Shown: positions 36,749 through 45,560, counted from the first letter of the stretch. The stretch is DNA of 64,000 nt from Vibrio crassostreae (GCF_024347415.1 NZ_AP025477.1:1054001-1118000); one strand, 5' to 3'. Made by a program: numbers and translations. The notes: generated from the sequence alone by a model not told the origin.

Positions 36749-37828
36749 CTACTCCGCTACCACTACTTGAGCACCTTCCCTAATGCGCTGTAGACCACCT
36801 ATAATGATTGGCTCTTCCACGGCCAAACCTTGTACAATAAAGACATATTGACCAATACGTTCAGAGACTTCTACGTCTCGACGAACTGCAATACCGTCTT
36901 CAATCATCATTACGTATTGCGCTTTGTGATCTTGGTGAATCGCCGCGTGGGGAACTTTAACCCCTGATAACGCTTGAGTCGGCGCAAGACCAACACGCAC
37001 ATACTGATTCGCTGTCAACTGGCCATGTTCGTTATTGAAGATTGCTGCCAAATCAATCGTGCCACTTTGAGGGTCGATCTTGTTATCAACAAAAGAGATT
37101 ACCCCTTCGCTATCGACAATCTCACCGCCAATTTCTAATGAAACCAGTGTTGCGTCTTGGCGTGAAAAATCATGTGCGGAGACATCGGTCTGCTTAAGTG
37201 AGAAGCTCGCTTCAATTGGGTGGATTTGCACCAAATCAGTAAGTGGTCCAAAGTTAGGCCCGACCATGTCGCCAATAGAGAACTGGCTTTTTCCCAGCTT
37301 TCCACTGTATGGCGCTCTTACTTGGGTTTGTTCCAAGTTGTCTTGCTGGACAACAAGGTTCGCTTGTGCAGACTCAACGCGGTGCTTAGTTTGAGCCAAC
37401 TCTGCCGAGCTTAAATCAAACTGAGCTTGAGATACGCCACCGCTTTTCAACATGTTTGCGTTACGCTGGTGGTTAAGTTTAGTCAGAGCCAGCGCTGCTT
37501 TCGCCTCGCTCACCGACGCCTTAGCGGCATCCAAAGCCGCTTGATATGACGTTGGATCTATCTCAAATAGCACGTCACCTTTTTCAACCACAGCACCATC
37601 TTCAAAGTTTTTCTTGAGTAAGTAACCTGTGGTTCTTGGCGTCAAATTAGCAGACTCAATCGCTTGCATTCGGCCAACGTAATAGCTAGTCGGGCTATGC
37701 AGATACGTCTTTGCATTGACTACACTAACAGGGGTTGCTTGAGCTACGTTTTGTTGGTCACTTTCATTTGAGCTACCACAACCAGATAGCAAAAGGGCAA
37801 TCGCTGTGTATAAGGGCAATTTTCTCAT
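36749..37828 (-). CDS. RND membrane fusion protein (AcrA-type lipoprotein)
   Basis: A 359-residue periplasmic adaptor. The lipoprotein signal [20 protein letters not shown] carries lipobox LSGC. It has a barrel-sandwich hybrid ([31 protein letters not shown], in two halves), a coiled-coil hairpin around residues 95-165 ([17 protein letters not shown]) and [21 protein letters not shown]. Middle gene of the tolC-MFP-RND operon (48 bp after the tolC-like stop, 4 bp before the pump start). No local regulator gene is present. Confidence 0.92.
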   Translation of the reverse strand: MRKLPLYTAIALLLSGCGSSNESDQQNVAQATPVSVVNAKTYLHSPTSYYVGRMQAIESANLTPRTTGYLLKKNFEDGAVVEKGDVLFEIDPTSYQAALDAAKASVSEAKAALALTKLNHQRNANMLKSGGVSQAQFDLSSAELAQTKHRVESAQANLVVQQDNLEQTQVRAPYSGKLGKSQFSIGDMVGPNFGPLTDLVQIHPIEASFSLKQTDVSAHDFSRQDATLVSLEIGGEIVDSEGVISFVDNKIDPQSGTIDLAAIFNNEHGQLTANQYVRVGLAPTQALSGVKVPHAAIHQDHKAQYVMMIEDGIAVRRDVEVSERIGQYVFIVQGLAVEEPIIIGGLQRIREGAQVVVAE

Positions 37829-37876
37829 GAGTTTCTCTTTATTAAATAATTTGATTGAGTGAGTGTGGTCGAATCA

Positions 37877-39226
37877 CTAAACATCTAGCAGACGATTGAT
37901 CGTGTTTAGCGATTCGTCATCGAGAACGCCAGCTAGGAAATGCAGTTGGAGATTTGCCACCAAAAAGTCGATCTGAGCAGCGGTTAACTGCTCTTTCGCT
38001 GAGTAAAGTTGACGCGTCGAGTCAAGAACATCGACGATAGTACGTGTACCAATTTCTAACCCTTGTTCAGTCGCTTTTAGAGCCGACTGCGCCGAAATCA
38101 CCGCTTGTTGATACGCCGATTGCGCGCTCTTAAGCGTCACTAAATCTTTTTCGGCGCTACGTACCTTGCGTGCTACCTGTCGCCAAGTATGGCTTTGCAA
38201 CTCAAGCGCCTGTTGGTACTGAATGTTTGCTTGCTCAACTCGATTACCCGTCGCGCCACCGCGGTAGGCAGGGAGAGACATGGCAACGCCAGCAAACACA
38301 GTGGCATTGTTGTCTAAATCTTGAAACGAACCTTTTGTTTGCTGTGGTGCATTGCTACGTGATTGAGTGGAAAACGCATAGCGGTACTCGGCAACTAAGC
38401 CAATGGTTGGCATATGCCCAGCCTGAGCAAGTGCAATCTGTTCACGCGAGAGTTCGACCAGCTGACGTTGGATCGCCATTTGCTGACTATCTGTTTGCGC
38501 GAGCTCTTGCCAGCTAATTCGACCATTAGGTTGGGGAATTGAAATCTGAGGTAAATTCGTGCTTAACGAGGCTACTTGGGCATATTCACGGCCCGTCAAC
38601 TCATACAAGTAATCAAGCGCCTTTTCCAACTCGTTTTGAGAAAAAATCACCGCTGTTTCCGCGAGATCATATTGCGCTTGCGTTTCTTTGACATCATTCT
38701 CTGGCACGAGGCCGTTACTCAAACGGTGCTTCACTTGAACCAAGTGTTCACCTATCGCTTGCTTGGTGGCTTTGACCTGTTTTTGTTTCTCTTGCGCTTT
38801 GAGTGCATTGAAATAGCCATTTACGACACTCATCTGCATCGTCGCTAGAGCATAGTTGTAGCTAATCTTGCTGAGCTCATGCTGCTGCTCGGCGATGGTA
38901 CTCGCTCGATTAAGCTGGTCATTAAAAATATTTTGCCCAACCGATACGAACACTTCTGCGCCTTGACCATCGGTTTCGTTCATCGTTGTCCAATCGTTTC
39001 GTAGCGCACCGTACTGAGCACCCACATCCACCTGTGGGCGATATTGACCGTCAATGATGTCGCTGCCTTTGCGCGCACTATCCATTTCCAGTGCAGCACT
39101 CGCCAATATCGGATTGTTCTCTAGTGAGTCTAGATAGAGTCGCTGCAAGTCAACAGTTTGTGCCACTGCGGACGCGCCACTAAGTGTCAAACTGACCCCA
39201 ACTGCTGATAACAATAGTCTGTTCAT
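37877..39226 (-). CDS. TolC-family outer-membrane efflux protein
   Basis: A 449-residue outer-membrane channel protein with a signal peptide (MNRLLLSAVGVSLTLSGASAVA) and two OEP repeats. Family landmarks include NPILASAALEMDSARKGSD, VGQNIFNDQL and, in the second repeat, QGLEIGTRTIVDVLDSTRQLY, the typical VGTRT(I/V)-DVL motif. It is probably dedicated to this RND system rather than the housekeeping TolC, since it is the first gene of its operon. The promoter should lie in 39227-39360. Confidence 0.9.
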   Translation of the reverse strand: MNRLLLSAVGVSLTLSGASAVAQTVDLQRLYLDSLENNPILASAALEMDSARKGSDIIDGQYRPQVDVGAQYGALRNDWTTMNETDGQGAEVFVSVGQNIFNDQLNRASTIAEQQHELSKISYNYALATMQMSVVNGYFNALKAQEKQKQVKATKQAIGEHLVQVKHRLSNGLVPENDVKETQAQYDLAETAVIFSQNELEKALDYLYELTGREYAQVASLSTNLPQISIPQPNGRISWQELAQTDSQQMAIQRQLVELSREQIALAQAGHMPTIGLVAEYRYAFSTQSRSNAPQQTKGSFQDLDNNATVFAGVAMSLPAYRGGATGNRVEQANIQYQQALELQSHTWRQVARKVRSAEKDLVTLKSAQSAYQQAVISAQSALKATEQGLEIGTRTIVDVLDSTRQLYSAKEQLTAAQIDFLVANLQLHFLAGVLDDESLNTINRLLDV

Positions 39227-39428
39227 ATTTTTACTCGCTGGTTTACAACGTAATTAATCGTGTTTAATGACGCTGTTTTACTGAGAAACCGGTGCAAAAC
39301 GTAGGCTTGGAAGAACAGGAATTGTTTCAGATCAGCTTTCGCTGCGGTAAGAAAGGAAAAGCGTGGCTACGCTCAGTTTTTTTTGTTATTTAATTTATTA
39401 CTTATTAATTAGGAAGGCGACATTCGAA

Positions 39429-39638
39429 ATGCTGGGCCTAAAAGCGAAAGTAACCTGGTTTAACTCTGAGAAAAAATTTGGCTTCGCTGTACCAGATGTC
39501 GTGCCCATTGACGTATTGATTGATCTTTCCAGCATCAACTTGGCCAACATGGAATTAGCCCTTGGACAGCGTATTTATGTAGAAATCGAAACGCCTGATG
39601 ACGGTGGCTTTCGCGCGACTTCAGTGATCCCACTATGA
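39429..39638 (+). CDS. Degenerate cold-shock-domain protein
   Basis: A 69-residue OB-fold protein. KVTWFNSEKKFGFAVP corresponds to the cold-shock VKWFN--KGFGFI (RNP1) region. DVLIDLSSI replaces the usual VFVHFSAI (RNP2), losing the aromatic and His residues that stack on RNA. LALGQRIYVEIETPDDGGFRA matches the closing strands. The ATG at 39429 gives the domain start; AGGAAGG lies 12-18 bases upstream, a rather long spacing. A frame open from 39363 adds a hydrophobic stretch that looks untranslated. Its stop overlaps the next gene's ATG (ATGA), so the two are translationally coupled. Confidence 0.7.
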   Translation: MLGLKAKVTWFNSEKKFGFAVPDVVPIDVLIDLSSINLANMELALGQRIYVEIETPDDGGFRATSVIPL

Positions 39639-40639
39639 CGGATGAAGCATCGGTGAAGTCGACGCCAAGCAATAGACGAGGGAGACCCAAAAGTGCTCCG
39701 TTAGCAAAGCAGCAACGTCACGTAGCTAAACGCTATCAAGATCTGCTCAACGTGCGTCAACAATTCGATCTAGAGCTGAAACAGCACTACCCGAATTTAA
39801 ATCCCGCAGAACTCAGCGATGTCGCCCAGATTGCTCTTGCCACCGCGGAAGAATATCGCTTATGGTCGGAAATCGATAATCAACTGCTCGCCATTCAGAG
39901 GCACAAAGATCCAGAAACGCAATTAGTGCTCCAGTTAGAGAGGTTCCAGCAGCATTTAGTCCAATTGCAAACCACTTATCAGTTAATCCTCTCTCAGCGC
40001 AATCAACCAGTCCTACCCAGCAAAATCTACTGGCGACATGCTAGCAGTGAAACGATCAATAACGCGATCTCATATTTAAGCTCTCACTCAGCGAACCAAC
40101 AAACCGTGACTCTCTATGGGTTTGCTCTTTGGTTGAAAGCCCAATGTGTTGAGAGTGATGAGAAGAATGGAGTTAAAACTTGGCGAACATTGATCAGAAA
40201 GGTGCTGGGCCACATCATTGAAAAACGTATTGGCTTAGTTTACCCAATACACAATGCCAACACGGCTGGTCGTCCGAAACTCCCAACGCCTGTTGATCTC
40301 GTCAGGGCGGAGCAAGCCTTGATCGATGATTATCAAGAGCTAGCCATAACCTATCGAACGCTACAAATACTACCACTAACACCGGAGCGAGTTTGGCGAA
40401 ATCAACAACATAGCATATTCAAAAAAGTAGGCAGAAAGCCGTTAACTAAGCACCAAAAAGCACTAAGAAAACAGAGCAAACTCGAGGAGCAGTTGCGTGA
40501 ACTAGAACGCAATAAAGAAGCAATATTAGCAACAGAGTCAGAGCGACATACTGTACGTGGGCGCAAGCCTTTAACCTATCAACAATTAAGATCAAGTTTG
40601 CTAGAAAAAATACAAGCACTTACCGAACTTTCCGCGTAA
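39635..40639 (+). CDS. Unknown basic protein with four AT-hook-like motifs
   Basis: I do not recognise this 334-residue protein. It is Gln-, Lys- and Arg-rich and predicted helical. GRP/GRK motifs recur: RRGRPKS (14-20), AGRPKLP (211-217), VGRKPLT (265-271) and RGRKPLT (308-314). The first is a textbook AT-hook core and the rest are variants. A likely coiled coil spans about 272-300 (KALRKQSKLEEQLRELERNK). No signal or membrane segments. The ATGA overlap with the cold-shock-like gene suggests equimolar production of two nucleic-acid-binding proteins. A chromatin, replication or plasmid-style role is inference. An inverted-repeat relic lies just downstream. Confidence 0.75.
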   Translation: MTDEASVKSTPSNRRGRPKSAPLAKQQRHVAKRYQDLLNVRQQFDLELKQHYPNLNPAELSDVAQIALATAEEYRLWSEIDNQLLAIQRHKDPETQLVLQLERFQQHLVQLQTTYQLILSQRNQPVLPSKIYWRHASSETINNAISYLSSHSANQQTVTLYGFALWLKAQCVESDEKNGVKTWRTLIRKVLGHIIEKRIGLVYPIHNANTAGRPKLPTPVDLVRAEQALIDDYQELAITYRTLQILPLTPERVWRNQQHSIFKKVGRKPLTKHQKALRKQSKLEEQLRELERNKEAILATESERHTVRGRKPLTYQQLRSSLLEKIQALTELSA

Positions 40640-41006
40640 TACGCTTAGAGCCCAACACAACACTGGGTTCGAAATCAAAATGATAACAAGCGACACATTC
40701 TAAAAAAGCTTTTAGCGGGGCACATGTTCCCATCTTAGCACTGACGTAACGGTATATTTTTTGCCACGTGACTGAGTTAAGTTTCGAGCAGGGGTATCAA
40801 GTGAGTTTCAAGTGCAAGCAGAGTAGCAGTTAAAGGGGGGGAAGGTAGAGCAGACATAATATTGCCTCTTCACTATTTTGTCTTAAACCTACGTAAGTCC
40901 AGACCCTGAAGAGGCAATATCAAATTATGACTGTACCAAATATCAATATATAGTTGTAAATATCAATTTATGGTTGTTTCAACAAAACTATTCGAACTCG
41001 TTCAGA
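40640..41006. other. Intergenic region with possible IS-end relic
   Basis: No complete gene. It holds a 13-bp perfect inverted repeat (40859-40920) and, on the minus strand directly inside it, a 26-codon frame (40777-40857) that begins with a good GAGG-ATG spacing and stops early. The GuaC stop is at 41007; I see no strong terminator for guaC or for the AT-hook gene. Confidence 0.45.
40859..40920. repeat. 13-bp perfect inverted repeat, possible mobile-element terminus
   Basis: ATATTGCCTCTTC (40859-40871) and GAAGAGGCAATAT (40908-40920) are exact inverted copies 36 bases apart. Outward-flanking CATAAT and ATTATG also pair. Reading the minus strand, CAGGGTCTGGACTTACG begins at 40908, resembling ISAs1-type ends that start CAGGG (recollection, not verified). 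Confidence 0.6.
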
Positions 41007-42050
41007 TTACTCTTTACCGAATACGTTGTTCTCTTGCTCTTGTACACGGATGAAAGTTGTACGCTTAGTTAGCTCTTTAAGCTTCGCTGCGCCTACGTAT
41101 GTACAAGTTGAACGTACACCACCAAGGATGTCAGAAATCGTGTTGTGAACAGAACCACGGAACGGAAGTAAAACAGTTTTACCTTCTGCAGCACGGTACT
41201 TAGCAACACCACCTGAGTGCTTGTCCATAGCCGACTGCGAAGACATGCCGTAGAACTTCATGTATTGCTTACCGTCTTGCTCTACTACTTCACCGCCTGA
41301 CTCAGAGTGACCTGCTAGCATGCCGCCTAGCATTACGAAGTCAGCACCGCCGCCGAACGCTTTAGATACGTCACCCGCACATGAACAGCCACCGTCACCG
41401 ATGATCATGCCGCCAAGGCCGTGTGCTGCGTCGCCACACTCGATGATTGCAGAAAGTTGAGGGTAACCTACACCTGTTTTAACACGAGTAGTACAAACTG
41501 AACCAGGGCCGATACCAACCTTAACAATGTCTGCACCCGCTAAGATTAGCTCTTCAACCATGTCACCCGTTACAACGTTACCCGCAGAGATAACTTTGTT
41601 CGGGAATTCTGCACGTACTTTTTGTACGTACTCAACTAGGTGCTCTGAGTAGCCGTTAGCGATATCAATACAGATAAATACGAAGTCTTCGCTAAGCGCC
41701 ATGATTTGCTTAGTCTTCTCAAACTCAGCTTCAGATGTACCTGTTGATACAAATACGTTGTTCAGTGTTTTCTTGTCTGCTGTTTTAGCAAACTCAGCCC
41801 ACTGCTCTACTGTGTAGTGCTTGTGTACTGCCGTCATAACACCGTGCTCTGCTAGAGCAGCTGCCATTTCAAAGCTTGCTACCGAATCCATGTTCGCTGC
41901 AATTACTGGAGTACCAGACCATTGACGACCGCTATGCTTGAATGTAAAATCGCGGGTTAATTCAACTTGAGAACGGCTTTTAAGGGTAGAACGCTTCGGA
42001 CGGAAGAGTACATCTTTGAAACCTAACTTAAGTTCTTGTTCGATACGCAT
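41007..42050 (-). CDS. guaC: GMP reductase GuaC
   Basis: GuaC converts GMP to IMP and ammonia with NADPH, rebalancing purine pools. The 347 residues equal the E. coli enzyme length. Visible motifs are [21 protein letters not shown] at the N-terminus, [20 protein letters not shown] with the catalytic Cys, [28 protein letters not shown] (in segments), and [23 protein letters not shown] precedes the ATG. The gene has a structured leader (42051-42210, annotated separately) suggesting transcription attenuation. It is monocistronic. Confidence 0.96.
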   Translation of the reverse strand: MRIEQELKLGFKDVLFRPKRSTLKSRSQVELTRDFTFKHSGRQWSGTPVIAANMDSVASFEMAAALAEHGVMTAVHKHYTVEQWAEFAKTADKKTLNNVFVSTGTSEAEFEKTKQIMALSEDFVFICIDIANGYSEHLVEYVQKVRAEFPNKVISAGNVVTGDMVEELILAGADIVKVGIGPGSVCTTRVKTGVGYPQLSAIIECGDAAHGLGGMIIGDGGCSCAGDVSKAFGGGADFVMLGGMLAGHSESGGEVVEQDGKQYMKFYGMSSQSAMDKHSGGVAKYRAAEGKTVLLPFRGSVHNTISDILGGVRSTCTYVGAAKLKELTKRTTFIRVQEQENNVFGKE

Positions 42051-42098
42051 AGTGTTTTCCTTGATTCATAAAATTATGTGTCTCTCGCGAAATGCGTA

Positions 42099-42124
42099 GT
42101 AAAACCGTTGGCAGACGAGTTTAC
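42099..42124 (-). promoter_or_regulatory. guaC leader hairpin 2 (shares loop with hairpin 1)
   Basis: GTAAA-x2-CGT and ACG-x2-TTTAC pair around TGGCAG (CTGCCA in the mRNA). The 12-base core CGTTGGCAGACG is identical to the core of the upstream terminator hairpin. It lies 49 bases before the guaC start codon. Confidence 0.6.
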
Positions 42125-42138
42125 TTTTCTTCGGACAC

Positions 42139-42173
42139 AAAAAAACCGGAGCGTTGGCAGACGCTCCGGTTTT
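42139..42173 (-). terminator. guaC leader terminator/attenuator hairpin 1
   Basis: CCGGAGCGT and ACGCTCCGG form a perfect 9-bp GC-rich stem around TGGCAG. On the minus strand seven T follow. It lies between the guaC promoter and the gene, essentially at the predicted transcript 5' end, so it could terminate nascent guaC mRNA after about 35 bases. Confidence 0.8.
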
Positions 42174-42177
42174 CAGC

Positions 42178-42205
42178 ATTATAGGTCGTGATTTAGTAAC
42201 AGCAA
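42178..42205 (-). promoter_or_regulatory. guaC sigma-70 promoter
   Basis: On the minus strand TTGCTG (42205-42200), a 16-bp spacer, and a perfect TATAAT (42183-42178). The expected start is near 42171, directly at the foot of hairpin 1. Confidence 0.7.
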
Positions 42206-42210
42206 GTCTG

Positions 42211-42837
42211 ATATTTCACTTTTTTTTGTGTTATCCTCTCAAAGATTCCATATCTGGTAAAACCTCCCTAGCTCGACCTTCTTACTAAATTCTTACTAAT
42301 TAATAACTTAGCGAACCAATCACGCAAACGTTGTCGGTTTATTGCGCAATCGTTTTCCTCTCTCTTTCACACAATATCGCCTTCATTAAGCAAATATGTG
42401 AAGAAAGTGCCTCGAGATCACATAAAAATCACACTTTTCTCCAACAAAAAAATGCCTTTTTTCTTAAATAAATTCGATTTTTTCCAAATTATTTCTGTTT
42501 TCGTCCAAATTAGGCAAACTCATCGTGTTGCTGGTTAACCTCACCTAAGAGAAACACGCTTCAATGCACTCGATTTTGAAGGCAAGCTTCATTTGATTTC
42601 GACAATCCAAATCCCAGCCTCTATTAAAAGCCCCCTAAAAAGCCAAACTTTATAAACCACCAACAACCAAAATCATGCTTCTTTGGCGTCTGGTAGTTCA
42701 TTCAATCTAGATTCTTGAGGAAGAAGGTTCGAAAAAAGAAAGTTCGCTGAGCGAAAAGCAGAGTAAACATTGAAAATTTAGAGTGAGTAGATGAAAGAGA
42801 TCGAAGCCTCTAAGGTCAATTGAAGAATAAAAAGCAA
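42211..42837. other. Long AT-rich intergenic region
   Basis: No ORF with an RBS is visible. It contains several T-rich and A-rich tracts (for example 42470-42500). Convergent-ended transcripts could come from here because the hairpin at 42838 works on both strands, so an sRNA ending at 42873 on the plus strand is possible but unsupported by a promoter I could recognise. Confidence 0.35.
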
Positions 42838-42875
42838 AAAAATGGCTAAGGTGGTTAACCTTAGCCATTTTTATT
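42838..42875. terminator. Terminator after the PAS protein gene
   Basis: AAATGGCTAAGGT and ACCTTAGCCATTTTT form a 13-bp stem, 19 bp past the stop at 42894. A and T tracts on both sides make it bidirectional. Confidence 0.88.
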
Positions 42876-42893
42876 CACTCTTTAGGTTCAGTG

Positions 42894-43331
42894 CTAGTTC
42901 TTTTGAGAGGCTAACGCTTCTGCAGTCGCATCTTGAATAGACAAGAACAATGAGGTCACTTGGCCTGTTGGCGAGCGCATCGGATTTAGCGTGACGTTCT
43001 GATACATGAAATCAGCTTGTTGGGTTACTGGTCTAACGTTACGACACTTAAACAGATAAGGCCTTTGTTGCCATGTAATGAAGCTGCGACAGCCTAAGTC
43101 ATAGACTGGCTTGGTTTTCAGCCTAAACCACTCTTCTGGGATTTCAGGGAATAACTCAAAGATCGACTTACCAATAGCATCATGCGATTGCTTGCCACTG
43201 TGGTGTGTCATGAAACCATTCCAGACTTGTACCTGAAAATCACGGTTAATGACCACCAGCCCCATATCGACGTTTTGAACCATGTCGACCATCCAGTGGA
43301 ACTGTTCAAATTCAGCAGGAAGATTCAGCAT
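42894..43331 (-). CDS. PAS-domain protein
   Basis: A 145-residue protein consisting of essentially one PAS domain (NVDMGLVVINRDFQVQVWNGFMTHHSG, then GKSIFELFPEIPEEWF). A C-terminal strand set ends FLSIQDATAEALASQ, which usually leads into a kinase or cyclase, yet none is attached. It starts one base after the stop of the response-regulator gene, so the pair is an operon. It may sense redox, oxygen or a ligand and partner with the regulator or a kinase encoded elsewhere. Confidence 0.85.
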   Translation of the reverse strand: MLNLPAEFEQFHWMVDMVQNVDMGLVVINRDFQVQVWNGFMTHHSGKQSHDAIGKSIFELFPEIPEEWFRLKTKPVYDLGCRSFITWQQRPYLFKCRNVRPVTQQADFMYQNVTLNPMRSPTGQVTSLFLSIQDATAEALASQKN

Positions 43332-43332
43332 A

Positions 43333-44337
43333 TTAAAACTCCTCCATTAGATAGGCCAATTTGTTGTCTAGAAGAGGCAGAGACTCATCAACGAACATAA
43401 ATAGAAGGTCACAACGGATAGAAGTGCCATCAATGTTATAGCTGACTTCGAAGGTCATGGTCTTCTTAAACGAACCACTGGTATTTTCGATGACCGAATC
43501 AATCGAGATGTGTTGACCTAGCAACACAGGAGAACTCTGGAAGAAACGAACTTCTGATTGCTCCCCTAGTCCATTCAAGAATGAGCCAACGAGAATATTC
43601 GACACATCCATAAGCAGTTCTAACTCTTCAAGCTGTTCGCTTTCGGTTGGTACCTTCATGAGTTTCTTAAGGTCGCTCACGCTGGAGTCACTCAGCAATA
43701 CTAATGCTTCACCTGCTATGCCTTCTCCGCTAAAGCCTTGGCAAACACCCGACACTTGGTCGTTGTCGGCTAGATCGCGAAGTGCCATGTGCAATTCACT
43801 CACTTCGAAGATGTTCACGTTCGGTAATGGTAAGTGGACAAATACATTAAAGTGGCGCGCCAATGCATCGGCTGCACGGCCTATCGCCACATTCGCGACT
43901 TCCATATAGATGTCGCGTCTGCGAAGTATTGGCAGTTCTAAAGGCGAAGGCGTAATGAGTTGAGGCTGCTTTGGCGGCTCAACATGTTCACGTAAAATCG
44001 CTTTTAACGCTTCTTTGTCGATCGGCTTTTGCAAAAACGCTTTAGCACCAAGGTCCATCACCTTCTGCTGCGCTTTTGGTTGGATATCACCAGAAACCAC
44101 CACAACAGGCGTGGTGTCACCTAAACGTTGCATCTCTTCCAATGTGCCATAGCCATCTAATTCCGGCATGGTGAGGTCGAGGAACATCAGTTTGAACTGG
44201 TTTTGAGCGAGCTCTTCAAGTGCATTAAGCCCATGAACAGCAAAAGTTATATCTGCATTTAGAGAACTAGGCAGTGATCGAGCCATCTGCTTCCTTGCTA
44301 ACGCAGAATCATCACATATAAGAACTGGGAACGACAT
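43333..44337 (-). CDS. Response regulator with CheC/CheX-like phosphatase domain
   Basis: A 334-residue two-domain protein. The receiver (1-120) has Asp9/Asp10, phospho-acceptor Asp54 in FLDLTMPELDG, the VVSGD switch residue and Lys104 in QKPID. The C-terminal region (about 145-334) resembles CheC (MEVANVAIGRAADALARHFNVFV and LMDVSNILVGSFLNGLGEQ, both with the E/D-x2-N phosphatase-type motif). CheC domains dephosphorylate CheY-type receivers, so it may act as a phosphate sink or signal terminator. It forms an operon with the PAS protein; no histidine kinase gene is next to it. Confidence 0.88.
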   Translation of the reverse strand: MSFPVLICDDSALARKQMARSLPSSLNADITFAVHGLNALEELAQNQFKLMFLDLTMPELDGYGTLEEMQRLGDTTPVVVVSGDIQPKAQQKVMDLGAKAFLQKPIDKEALKAILREHVEPPKQPQLITPSPLELPILRRRDIYMEVANVAIGRAADALARHFNVFVHLPLPNVNIFEVSELHMALRDLADNDQVSGVCQGFSGEGIAGEALVLLSDSSVSDLKKLMKVPTESEQLEELELLMDVSNILVGSFLNGLGEQSEVRFFQSSPVLLGQHISIDSVIENTSGSFKKTMTFEVSYNIDGTSIRCDLLFMFVDESLPLLDNKLAYLMEEF

Positions 44338-44664
44338 AAATGCACCACTGACAAATTAAAGCTAATTCGGACGAGTGTAACAGAACATTATGGTATCAGG
44401 TACGGGGTGAATGGATTTATGTGTAGATTATTAGTAAGAATGATGAAACAAGCAGGTAAGCTATTATCCGACATTATTCTTCATGAAAAACAATATGCTA
44501 TAAAGGTAATAACCGTTCGTCATTGTAGAGTAATAGCACTTTTTCATGGAACAACAGCGCTAATTTATGAAATGACAGCCTTAATAAGTGAGTTTATTAA
44601 GGCTCAATCTCGTCATGAATGTATCGGTTTTATATGCTCTATATAAAAGAGCGAATACAAAGGA
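44338..44664. other. AT-rich intergenic region
   Basis: This holds the promoter of the response-regulator gene, a doubtful 79-codon frame on the plus strand (44407-44646, GTG start, no clear family), and a perfect 11-bp inverted repeat (44577-44604). Confidence 0.4.
44577..44604. repeat. Perfect 11-bp inverted repeat
   Basis: AGCCTTAATAA and TTATTAAGGCT pair around GTGAGT. No T-run follows on either strand, so it is not a normal terminator; it may be an operator or a processing hairpin. Confidence 0.6.
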
Positions 44665-44910
44665 CTAAAACTGATATGAAGGCCATAGAATCAGTAATGC
44701 GAAACGTATGATCACAGCAAATACCAGCAAAGCGATACCCAAACGGTACCATTTGTATTCGGCTATGTTCATTGGGATACGCTTGTAGAACATCGTAATC
44801 ACGCCTTTCCAATCGCTACTGCGTCTTCCGTACTGCATCATGCTCGTCAAAACAAACAGTGCGCCAAGCACTAGCATCCCTTTTTCAGCCCAGAACAATC
44901 CAATTTCCAT
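44665..44910 (-). CDS. Small two-helix inner-membrane protein
   Basis: An 81-residue protein with two hydrophobic helices (about 10-25, GMLVLGALFVLTSMM, and 55-78, RLGIALLVFAVIIRFALLIL). They are separated by a basic loop (YGRRSSDWKGVI) and a conserved-looking FYKRIPMNIAEYKWYRLG stretch. No family name recalled. The frame is well formed and monocistronic; a purine-rich RBS (GAGGAA) precedes the ATG. Confidence 0.75.
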   Translation of the reverse strand: MEIGLFWAEKGMLVLGALFVLTSMMQYGRRSSDWKGVITMFYKRIPMNIAEYKWYRLGIALLVFAVIIRFALLILWPSYQF

Positions 44911-45122
44911 TTGTGTATTCCTCGATAAAACGGTGAGCGACTTAAGTCATTCTAGTCACCTTTTAGCTGTGTTTCTGTAAGACCAAGGTCTAAGTCGTGC
45001 CGTGCTTAGATGAAGGTAACTAAATGAACGCAATGAACTCAGCAAATTTAACTGAACGACATGTTCATATCGAGTTCAGCTTACTCACCTATACTCATGT
45101 TTCCACTAACAGGAGAAACTCA

Positions 45123-45560
45123 ATGAAATCACTGAAAAAGTCACTTTGTGTATTAACTGCTTCAGCTCTACTCGTTACCGCTCCGTTTGTGAGTGCTTCA
45201 TCACCACAACAACCGCCACAGCCAGCAGTGAGCCCACTGCAAATGGTTATTGCTTCTTTAAATCTAAGCAAAGAACAACATGCGGAAGTCATCGCCCTCA
45301 TTGAAGACTACCAATCTGATAGAACAAAAATCGATATGGATAGTGCGATAGAACTTAAGAAAAAGCAGATCGCCTTAGTGACACAACCTGAGTTTGATGA
45401 AGCTGAGATGGAAAAGGTCATCGACACCGTTCAAGCCACTGAGAAGTCGATGGTGATGCAAGAAATGCGTCTTAAGAACAACATCTATAACGTATTAACT
45501 GAAGAGCAAAAAGAGCAATTTAAGACGATGATGAAGTCAGCTCTGTCTGGTGGAAAGTAG
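45123..45560 (+). CDS. Spy/LTXXQ-like periplasmic protein
   Basis: A 145-residue exported helical protein. The ATG at 45123 with AGGAG upstream gives the signal MKSLKKSLCVLTASALLVTAP (cleavage near SAS); a frame open to 45024 has no RBS. The mature part has LNLSKEQHAEVIALIEDYQ and a later VLTEEQKEQFKTMMK, the duplicated L-(S/T)-x-E-Q motif of Spy/CpxP periplasmic chaperone and envelope-stress proteins. Likely an envelope chaperone or metal-stress sensor; regulation is unknown. Followed by a terminator. Confidence 0.8.
   Translation: MKSLKKSLCVLTASALLVTAPFVSASSPQQPPQPAVSPLQMVIASLNLSKEQHAEVIALIEDYQSDRTKIDMDSAIELKKKQIALVTQPEFDEAEMEKVIDTVQATEKSMVMQEMRLKNNIYNVLTEEQKEQFKTMMKSALSGGK

Noticed and set aside
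33634..39226. Defective pump because the AcrB-type DD pair is not seen as such
   Set aside because: The VVDN relay segment and TM10 lysine are present and the length is full, a normal variant for HAE1 pumps.
40777..40857. 26-codon minus-strand frame with a good RBS
   Set aside because: Too short to claim as a gene; kept only as part of the possible IS relic.
42540..42873. Small RNA ending at the hairpin 42838-42875 on the plus strand
   Set aside because: The terminator works on both strands, but I found no convincing promoter on the plus strand and the PAS gene fully explains the hairpin.
44407..44646. 79-codon plus-strand frame
   Set aside because: GTG start, poorly placed RBS, no recognisable domain, Cys/His scattered without pattern, AT-rich noncoding-like composition. 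Mentioned only in the intergenic entry.
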